DNA of 15,993 nucleotides, from positions 5,256-21,248 of the forward strand of contig CAMPET010000488.1 in NCBI GenBank assembly GCA_946803715.1, given 5' to 3'. This document shows, in pieces, positions 8,488 through 15,993 of this stretch (positions within the stretch are counted from its first letter, which is position 1; each line of letters starts with the position of its first letter). This DNA comes from Beroe ovata (taxonomy: Eukaryota > Ctenophora > Nuda > Beroida > Beroidae). A program made the position numbers and the translations under genes. Below the pieces are notes generated by a model that had not been told where the DNA came from, made no database searches, and was given only the letters and a program-made list of their open reading frames with translations.

Positions 8488-11400
8488 ATGCGGGTTGTGT
8501 TGCTGTGCCTAGTGGCGCTGTCTCTGACTCAGGCTTCCCTCCTGGACATATTCGAGGATAAATTGGGAGAGCTAGTCGGAAACATTGTCGGTGAGATAAC
8601 ATATCTGTGTTTCTTCCGTATCCTGTAGATGTGTCCATCGTTTCTGACCTCAAATTGTACTCTGAAAATAAAAATCTATATTGATTTTTATTTAGGAGAT
8701 ATCAGAACACAGTTATCGTAAGAATCATCGGAAACCATCGAATTTGAGTCTCCGTGTTTATCTCTCCTACCATCTCCCCTCCCCCAGATGACTTGGTGAA
8801 CGGGTCACGGAAATGCGAGGATGGAACATACAGTGAGACCGGATATCCTCCATGTAAGAACTGTCCAGCTGGATCATACTGCGATACCGTGAGTCTTATC
8901 CGCTGCAAAGTTATTCTCAAACATTAATCATATCAAAAAAAGGAAATATCAATGTGCAATCTGGAAGTCTCTCAACTTGAAAGCGGCAAATATAAGATCC
9001 ACGTTATCATGTTTGCAAAGTTATTCTGAGTTGCTACTCCTTTTCAAAGTTATATCCGGCAGATTGGGTGCACGAAATGCTTGCCCTGTGGAGCTGGGCA
9101 GGAGTCGCCTCATGAGGGAGCAAACCAGTGTATCAACTGTAAAGCTGGCTACTACCAGGATAAGGAAGGTAAAACGGATGAATTCTTCCACAAATTTAAA
9201 TTGCAGAGATAATCTATCTAAGAAGTGAGGTCTGATAGTTCAGATCACTCTCAAACTTCACTTTTTGGAAAACAGATCCCCTGACCCCTGTTGTACCCCC
9301 TGATCACACTAACCTTCCCCTCTCCAGGCCAAACTGACTGTCTGGCGTGTCCATCCGGCACTATTTCCAACAAAACGCGGTCCACTGGGTGCTGGGAGTG
9401 TCCATCAGGCAGCTACAGGTACGTTTAGAGACGTCACTATTCACCTGACAAAGTTGTATTGGAGCTCTGTTATTCTCTAAGTTGTTCCTAGACTTGTTCT
9501 TTTTGCACTGGACATGTATAACGTCCCCACCCGAGGGAACTGCCGTCTACCATTGTCGTCCAATATTGCGATGTTGGACTTAACTTGAAAACAACCCTTG
9601 GACTTAACTTGACCTTGGACTTAACTTGTCCTTGGACTTAACTTGTTGGACTTAACTTGAAAACAACTTAACTTGAAAACCACCCTACAGTTACCTGTCA
9701 CAAGGCTCCCCATTCTGTATCGGATGTGACCCAGGAACGTACAATGACAAACCAGGACAAGCTCTGGAGGAGTCATGTATGGAATGTCCTCTCGGGCAAT
9801 ACCAGGTACAGACATAGTGACGTCACAGATATGCCTGAGAGGGATTGGGATTGAACGTGTTTCATCAGGGAATACAGAACCCATATCAGATAGAGAGTCA
9901 AGATATCATAAATTTTACAAACAACAGAAGCTGCTTAGCCGTCTATTTCTTTACAATTTGCTGACACTACAACAAATCTAAACTATTGAATTAATTTAAT
10001 TAATTTAAATTTAATTTATTAAAATTAAACTAAAAATTGAATCATTTTTTCACAAATCTATCCTCCACCAGGACTCAGTCGGTATGACATCGTGCTATCC
10101 GTGCCCCAAGGGCAGATTCGGAAACGAGACTGCGATGAAGGAGTGTTTCAACTGTACGGTGGGGGAGTATGAGGATGATATCGGTCAAACATCCTGCCTT
10201 AAATGTCCCGCAGGTGATCCTCAGTTGTCCTCTTTTGCTCGGGTACTCGTTATCTGTTATAGAGAGATGTCATAGAATCTATAGTCGACGCCTCCTTTTC
10301 CCAATCCATAGAGGGAATCTGATCTTCTCATCCCGCTATTTGTTTCCATCACATACGTCAGCATCTACAATATCGTGCCCGATTCTCAAATATAACCCCC
10401 TCGTTCCACATAATAGGTCAATACGCAGACACAGAAGGATTACAAGCATGTCTTGAATGCCCAGAGGGAACGTACACCGACACAGAAGGTAGAAAGAACA
10501 TATGAGTTTGTTGAATAATCCCAATTATAACTCAGTCTTGGATGTCTGAAAAAGAATAAGATAACGTTTGAGCTTAACACCAAATCGAGGTCGCGCTCAA
10601 ATAAATAGTGCCCTAAATTTTCCTCTAATTTCCATCAGGAAACTCTCAGTGTACTGCGTGTCCAGCGGGATTCCACCAGAAACTCCGTGGTCAGACCAAG
10701 TAAGAGAGAGAGAGAGATCAGAGAACATCACGTAAACTAAATTCACGTGACTAGAAATGACGTCCCTATAACGCGTTACCATGGCAACGTCAATGTTCAC
10801 GTGACCTATCAGGTGTGAGCCATGCGATGCTGGCACCTACCAGGAAGAAACCGGACAGACGATGTGTTACGCTTGTGGACAGGGGACAGCACAAAACATG
10901 ACCGGACAGTCTTCCTGTCCGGCTTGTCCTGCCGGGTCATCCCAATACCGTGAGTTGTGTGTGTGTATGAGTTGTGCTCGTGTGTGTTGGTGTGTAGGTA
11001 TGTGTGTGTGAGTGTGTGTGTGTGTGTACTGTGTATGTGTGTGTGTGAGCGTGTGTGGCTGTGTGTTGAACACAAACTCTATTCAGAATCTGGACAGACT
11101 CACTGCATATCTTGTGGACCAGGAACATTCCAGGACAAAGAAGGACAGGTACACCAAATGTACACAAATGTACACCAAATGTACACAAGTTACATTTTAG
11201 GTTAAATTTTAGGGTTCCATTTCTCCCTCCGAACGTGACTCGTTTCACAGACAGCAAGCTCAGGAAAGCAAGCTAGGGCAAAAATTCGATCCGGAATATA
11301 TTCAGCGCTCCAATTTTTCCACCGAACCAACTCTCCTACACTCACAATTGCTTTTCATACCCCTGAGAATGTTTCACCAACGTCACGTTACTTCACGTTA

Positions 11401-14400
11401 CGTGTCACGCGTGATAATAACAACCCAGCTGTACTGTAACGACTGTAGTGGTGGCCAATTCTCAACGGGTGAAAGCAACACTGCGTGTGAGCTGTGCAGT
11501 GCGGGAACTGCTAACAACGAGACCCGACAAACGTCCTGCAACGATTGTGGTCCCGGAAACTTCCAGGACAAGGAGGGACAGGTGAGAGGGCAGGGGTGAG
11601 GGTGAAATGGTGAGGAAGTGAGACCCGAGGGTAGGAGTGAGGGTGAAATGGTGAGGAGGTGAGAGGGCAGGGGCGAGGGTGAAATGGTGAGGAATGCCCA
11701 GGGTGAGGGAGGGTCAGGTGAGGGTTGTGGGTGAGACCGGTGTTTCTTTACACCCGACCCCAGACCACATGGCGTCTTCATATCCCACTATTTCAGACAA
11801 CATGTCTGGAGTGTGACGTGGGACACTTTTCTAACGGTGACCGGAATGAGGTGTGCCAGGAATGCGCAGCCGGGTCTGCCAATAACGAAATCGGCCAGAG
11901 CTCCTGTACCCTTTGTCAGCCAGGTATGATCAGAAAATTGTAATGTGTTGGATAAGAATGATATTAGCAGGGGGATTTCGATAATCATAATGGAATAGAC
12001 CGATGTGATCTGGGGGTCCCTTCCGAAACAGACTTAAGTCTTGAAACTTACTCAAGTTTAAATTGTAGTGTAAAGTTGCAATTGATTTTTGACTTAAGTT
12101 TGTTTTTCGACTTAAGTCAGTTTCGGAAAGGGCCCCCTGGAAACATCACTCTGGGTGAAGCTCACTCCTCTATGATTCCCCCAGGAAGTGTTACCAACGA
12201 AACAGGATCAACCACGTGCGATGAGTGCGATGTGGGATACGTGGCGCGCACAGAGGGACTGTCCGTCTGTTCAGCTTGTGACGCAGGTGGGTCTACGCGG
12301 GCCCTATACAGCACCAGCTGAGACCCAAATTAGGGCAAAAGTCGATTGAAATGGAGTGGCCCCTGGCAACGTGACTCTGGATATTTTGGGGACAGTAATA
12401 ATGTATCATATCCAATGGCAGCTCAACATGACAACTGCTAATCCCCCGCAGGAACGTTCAGCAGTGACAGCAAGACATCCTGCATCGCCTGTCCACGGGG
12501 AGAATACAATGACAAGCCTCACCAGGGGGCGTGTCTGAAGTGCGCTGCGGGCTCGTTCACCGACAAGGTATACTTGCGAGTGAGACTTGAGAGTAGGACA
12601 TTCGAACATGACGCTCATTGGGGTGGAGCATTAGAACATGACACGTATTGGACTATTTGAACATGACGCTCATTGGAGCATTAGAATGATACTTTAGAGT
12701 GGAACATCAGATTGGGACTGAGAGGGGATCTATTCCGATCCATGGACAATCAAACCTTCCTGCGTGTGGCGGGTTGATCACACATAACACGGTTGCGGGT
12801 TTAACACACACAGAACTCCCGCAGACCGGAAGTACGCTGTGTGATTCCTGTGCGGCGGGCTCGTATCAGAGCGAGGAGGGAGCGAGCACGTGCACGCCAT
12901 GTGCAGCCGGGTCTGCCCAGGGTAAAGAGGGGCAGATATCGTGTAGTGCGTGTGAGAAAGGTAATTTGGGGAGGGGGGGGTATCCACTGAATCAATGGAT
13001 TATAGTGGGGATAATGGGGAATATACCATTAATATACCATCGTGTACCTTTATACTCAATTTTGCACGATGAAACACGACGAGATTTATTAAATTGACAT
13101 ATTATGTTCTATGAGCTCCAAAGTAAGAGGAGAACCTCAGAGCGATGGACATCAATAAAAAACTGAAAACTCAGCCGATAACACGTCATCTTTAGGAACC
13201 AGTCAGAGCGAAACAGGCCAGACATCATGTAACAAATGTGCCAAGGGACACTACGCTGACTCAACCGGGATGACAGAGTGCACGGAGTGCGGGATGGGGA
13301 CTTACGGGCCCACCAAGGGACTTGCCGAGTGCCAGAAGTGCGGCAAGGGGACTGCTAACGACAAGACCGGTCAGGTGCACTGTGAGACTTGTGTTGCTGG
13401 AACTCATGCAGGTATGATATACTGCATAAGATAGAGTGGAGATGAGAAAGTCTTATGTGAGAAACGGGGCGCGTAAATCAAAGTATTGGAACCAAAACTT
13501 TCGAAAATGAGTCCTCAAAACTTCTAGAGCGGTGGTGAAAATAGATTGTTGACACTTTGACATCGCTTCGATAAGCCTCGCACATATCAAAGTGATGTTA
13601 GAGTGACGTTATCGAGTGATGTTAGAGTGATGTTAGAGTGATGTTATCGAGTGATGTTTTCGAGTGATGTTATCGAGTGATGACACTATTCTGAAACTAT
13701 CTCTCCCCAATATAGCTGAGGAAGGAATGACTGAGTGTGACAACTGTACACCAGGCAGCTATCAAGATCAACCAGGTGATACATGCAAATGTCACTTCGA
13801 GTTTTTCCAAGCAATGTTTTCAAATGTCGAGAGCTTCTTATTGAACACACACTCCAAAACTGAGTGCGGTTTTATTCGTACATGGACTTAAAATGGACCG
13901 AGAAAAGTTGGAGTACGAATGGAAACATCCCATGAACAACAAACTTCTCCCAGGTCAAAGCGAGTGTGTGCTCTGCAGCAAGGGACACTACAACAACGAG
14001 ACTGCCGCCACTTCCTGTCTTGCCTGTCAACCAGGAACTTACGACAGTAAGTCTGTCTGAGACTCTCATATGTTGCTGTGACAGTCTCATTTACCTTTCT
14101 GAATCGTAATTTATAGCGGTTCTCGTATTCAATAAGCTAACAACTTCTCTTACCACCTAATCCCACAACACGATGTAGAAAAATTCGCCGCAAAAAACAT
14201 CGCTGAACAATAGATCTGACGCCACTTTCAGACGGCGAGGGCGCTACTGAGTGTAACCTGTGCGATGCCGGAACATTCAGTGACGAAGAGGCTGCTGCCA
14301 CGTGCAAAGAGTGCAGTGCTGGGAGTGCCCAGGACGCCCGGGGTCAATCATCCTGTAATCAGTGCAGCCCGGGACACTTTGCTGCCGACAACGGGGCCAT

Positions 14401-15949
14401 CACTTGCGATGAGTGCCCAACAGGTTTGGAACTTTGCCATAAATGGGAACAGCAGTAGATGACAATGATCTAGATGGACTGCCCAATTGGGCCAATTATA
14501 TCTGGTGATAGGTAACTGATCCCACAAAATTTCAGGACAATTCCAGTACGCAAGTGGAGGGAGAAGTTGTTACAGGTAACGTGTCAATCATGATTAATTG
14601 TCAATTATGATCACGTGTCAATTGTAATCACGTGTTAATCGTGATGCTCACGTGGACACGTGTGTCTACATTTCACTTTATCCAGATGTGAGAAGGGAGA
14701 GTATACCAACACAACCGGGTCAACAGAGTGTCAGCAGTGCCCTCAGGGGACTCACGGTACATAATTGTGCTACAAAATATAAATTGAAACTCGGATTCGT
14801 TCATGGATTTTGAATATATTCAACAAATTTAAACTCGGCTCATCTATGTTTCCATGTGGGCAAAACCACTCCCCGGAATGACAGACAGGAAACTGAACAG
14901 GGTATCTGTTTCAGCCCCCGCGAGAGGCATGTCCAACTGTCTGGATTGTCCACGGGGAACGTACGACAACGACAAGACTGGTTCTATCGATTGTGAGCCC
15001 TGTGCGACGGGACACTACAACAACCAAACACGTGGGTTACCATAGCAACCAAAGATTGTGGGTTGCTATAGCAACCAAGACTACACTCACCTTCAGTGTC
15101 TCAGTATTTACCACCTGGACTGAGCTTCAAAAAACATAGTACCACAAAATTCTCATGACTATAAGTATAAAACTCGCGGAACTCACAGTTCCCAATATGT
15201 GACTCTCTTATGAACACCCCGCCCATCATGCAACCCCCCCGGTCTGGCACGTGTCTGACACGTGTCTGACACGTGTCCACATTCACCAGGCCAGTCAGAG
15301 TGCGTGGAGTGTGAGGGAGGAAGCTATGCAAGCGAAACTGGACAAGCTCTCTGTACTCCCTGTGAGGCTGGAACAGCCACCAAGCTAACCGGACAAGATC
15401 ACTGCAAACCTTGCGAAGCAGGTGATAATTGGATCAATTTGTCGAAAAATTAAAATTCAAGTTGAGCAAAATTGAAAGTTTGATCTCATATTAACGCAAT
15501 GAAGCACACATTGAAGCATCAAAACAAACATATTCACACAATCACAGGTTATCACGCATCGAATGAGGGATCGCTGACTTGTGATGAGTGTGCAGCTGGA
15601 TCTTACAGGTACACCGAGATTTTGACGAGATTGAACGATCATTGATTAATGAGGAACCATGATCGATTACTTATGTCATGAAATCTGCGATCCAAAATAC
15701 CTATACCTCAGGAAAACATCAATAAGCGGCACTTCGGTGTTGCCAAGAAACCACCTTATCACCATACTCCATAGTAACACCCCCTCCTCCCCTAGTAACG
15801 AAGAAGGAACAGTCACGTGTCCGTCATGTGACCCAGGAACAGCCAATGACAAGACCGGACAGACGTCGTGTGTGTCGTGTGCTGGTGGAACCTTTGCTGA
15901 CCAGACCGGGGCAACCCAGTGTGACGAGTGTGACGCTGGAACCTTCTCA
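8488..15949 (+). CDS. Secreted Cys-module repeat protein, 25 exons seen, 3' incomplete
   Basis: Exons: 8488-8590, 8788-8888, 9063-9168, 9328-9418, 9691-9805, 10072-10213, 10417-10488, 10639-10699, 10813-10949, 11087-11148, 11429-11581, 11797-11923, 12185-12286, 12452-12567, 12825-12960, 13196-13411, 13716-13775, 13954-14046, 14232-14423, 14536-14575, 14686-14756, 14915-15031, 15290-15421, 15548-15608, 15796-15949. Every junction is GT-AG and the frame stays open: 2760 coding bases, 920 residues, with 51 CxxC pairs. The ATG at 8488 gives a signal peptide (MRVVLLCLVALSLTQA), then a short amphipathic stretch (LLDIFEDKLGELVG), then modules starting CEDGTYSETGYPPC. The modules are ephrin-receptor-like, such as CGPGTFQDKEGQ, and are regular across all splice junctions, the best evidence for the exon choices. 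Many carry N-x-T sites (NET, NKT, NMT). The last donor (15950) is GTGAGT and the gene continues beyond. Likely a secreted or surface protein; whether a TM anchor or lectin modules follow is unknown. Stops between exons are intronic, not pseudogene damage. Confidence 0.88.
9573..9680 (+). repeat. Minisatellite in intron 4 (core GGACTTAACTTG)
   Basis: Five copies of GGACTTAACTTG with spacers of a few bases, plus a sixth partial (CAACTTAACTTG), end about 12 bases before the acceptor AG at 9689-9690. Each unit contains TTAAC, which resembles a branch-point (yTnAy). Confidence 0.85.
9986..10042 (+). repeat. AT-only low-complexity tract in intron 5
   Basis: Almost entirely A/T, with repeated AATTTAATT/AATTAA units that are self-complementary. 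It sits just upstream of the acceptor region of intron 5. Confidence 0.7.
10700..10812 (+). other. Intron 8: donor-fused GA repeat plus clustered palindromes
   Basis: The donor GTAAGAG runs straight into (GA)n. In the remaining ~90 bases there are two TTCACGTGAC copies (10742-10751, 10796-10805), a TGACGTC (about 10758) and an X-box-like GTTACCATGGCAAC (10775-10788). The palindromes are visible; regulatory use is inference. Confidence 0.6.
10950..11086 (+). repeat. Intron 9, almost wholly GT-rich repeat starting at the donor
   Basis: The donor GTGAGT is followed by interrupted (GT)n for over 110 bases, up to the acceptor AATCTATTCAG-type segment (ATTCAG at 11081-11086). Open frames on the other strand through this tract give only His-Thr-rich text and are not genes. 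Confidence 0.85.
11149..11196 (+). repeat. Tandem repeat at the donor of intron 10
   Basis: The donor is the first unit of GTACACCAAAT / GTACACAAAT / GTACACCAAAT / GTACACAAGT, four head-to-tail units of 10-11 bases starting exactly at the splice site. Confidence 0.85.
11582..11738 (+). repeat. G-rich minisatellite seeded on the donor of intron 11
   Basis: Units 11582-11617, 11618-11658 and 11659-11694, then a decayed tail. Units 1 and 3 differ at one base over 36 and both begin GTGAGAGGGCAGGGG, so the real donor is repeated 77 bases downstream as AG/GTGAGAGG. Repeated GGG runs on this strand could form a G-quadruplex. Confidence 0.88.
12010..12140. repeat. Inverted-repeat element in intron 12 (MITE-like or hairpin)
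   Basis: The left arm (12010-12040, CTGGGGGTCCC then TTCCGAAACAGACTTAAGTC) and right arm (12109-12140, GACTTAAGTCAGTTTCGGAAA then GGGCCCCCTGG) are reverse complements with a few mismatches. The inner ~68 bases are also partly self-complementary. No obvious target-site duplication at the ends. Confidence 0.8.
12600..12694 (+). repeat. Minisatellite in intron 14
   Basis: Diverged copies of GAACATGACGCTCATTGG joined by GGAGCATTAGA-type linkers; at least three GAACATGAC cores (about 12604, 12633 and 12659). Confidence 0.75.
13590..13686 (+). repeat. Minisatellite in intron 16 (GAGTGATGTTATC / GAGTGATGTTA)
   Basis: About eight units of 11-14 bases, alternating GAGTGATGTTA and GAGTGATGTTATC with small changes, about 30 bases before the acceptor at 13714-13715. 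Confidence 0.85.
14576..14670 (+). repeat. Palindromic degenerate repeat filling intron 20
   Basis: Units related to ACGTGTCAATnnTGATC start three bases into the donor (GTAACGTGTCAAT) and recur, with four CACGTG sites between about 14610 and 14665. The sequence is rich in inverted complementarity (ATCATGATTAATTGTCAATTATGAT). Confidence 0.65.
15032..15083 (+). repeat. Tandem X-box-like duplication at the donor of intron 22
   Basis: A 26-base unit starting exactly at the donor, GTGGGTTACCATAGCAACCA..., repeats at 15058 as GTGGGTTGCTATAGCAACCA.... Each unit holds a GTT(A/G)C(C/T)ATAGCAAC palindrome (15036-15049, 15062-15075). Confidence 0.85.
15248..15278 (+). repeat. CACGTGTCTGA tandem repeat before the acceptor of intron 22
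   Basis: Three 11-base units, each with a CACGTG E-box-type palindrome, end about 10 bases before the AG at 15288-15289, in the place of a normal pyrimidine tract and branch point. Confidence 0.85.
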
Positions 15950-15959
15950 GTGAGTGTGT

Positions 15960-15992
<33 letters not shown>

Positions 15993-15993
15993 T
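15950..15993 (+). repeat. Donor-fused GT microsatellite at the start of intron 25 (runs off the window)
   Basis: The donor GTGAGT is followed at once by (GT)n to the last base, the same pattern as intron 9. Confidence 0.85.

Noticed and set aside
10809-11257. Minus-strand His-Thr-rich proteins
   Set aside because: They are translations of the GT microsatellite of intron 9 on the opposite strand.
11268-11305. tRNA-like B-box (AATTCGATCC)
   Set aside because: No matching A-box, acceptor stem or anticodon arm could be paired around it; it lies in intron 10.
13590-13686. CRISPR-like array
   Set aside because: Units of 11-14 bases without unique spacers; a minisatellite inside a eukaryotic intron.
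8889-15795. Gene at 8488 as a broken pseudogene because of many stops
   Set aside because: All stops fall between consistent GT-AG sites; the joined exons keep frame and module spacing throughout.

Overview
The window is nuclear DNA of a eukaryote with spliceosomal introns. The introns are GT-AG, about 110-304 nt long, and interrupt extracellular-type Cys-rich proteins and a 12-TM transporter. The modules present (ephrin-receptor/GCC2-GCC3-like Cys repeats, F5/8C-fucolectin-like, kringle, ricin-type lectin) and the short gene spacing suggest a compact protist or early-branching holozoan-type genome. I cannot fix the species from sequence alone; an intron-rich free-living protist such as a Kipferlia-like metamonad is one guess among several. 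All three genes lie on the + strand, and I see no bacterial, viral or CRISPR signatures.

Layout. (1) 2-4993 is the 3' part of a very large gene read as one uninterrupted frame. It has about 57 tandem ~17-residue Cys modules, then an F5/8C/fucolectin-like domain, a few more Cys modules, two kringles, a ricin-B-type beta-trefoil and a small Cys-containing C-terminal region. Its 5' end is outside the window, and the Met at 62 is an internal residue of a Cys module. (2) 4994-5752 is a spacer with simple repeats. (3) 5753-7421 is a two-exon gene for a 12-TM MFS transporter of the SV2/SVOP-like type; the intron is 6021-6237. (4) 7422-8487 is intergenic. (5) 8488 to the right edge is a second Cys-module gene, recovered here by splicing 25 exons by eye. 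It starts with a signal peptide, gives 920 in-frame residues with 51 CxxC pairs, and continues past the window.

The two Cys-repeat genes are paralogous in their modules but opposite in structure: one has about 5 kb of coding sequence with no intron, the other has an intron on average every ~110 coding bases. Both look like secreted or surface proteins; the first adds carbohydrate- and ligand-binding modules at its C-terminus. The transporter between them has no obvious functional link.

The most unusual signal is in the introns of the third gene. At least six, and perhaps seven, of the 25 introns carry a tandem repeat whose first unit is, or begins within a few bases of, the 5' splice site itself. 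Other introns carry a ~131-nt inverted-repeat element, branch-point-containing minisatellites and X-box-like or CACGTG palindromes.
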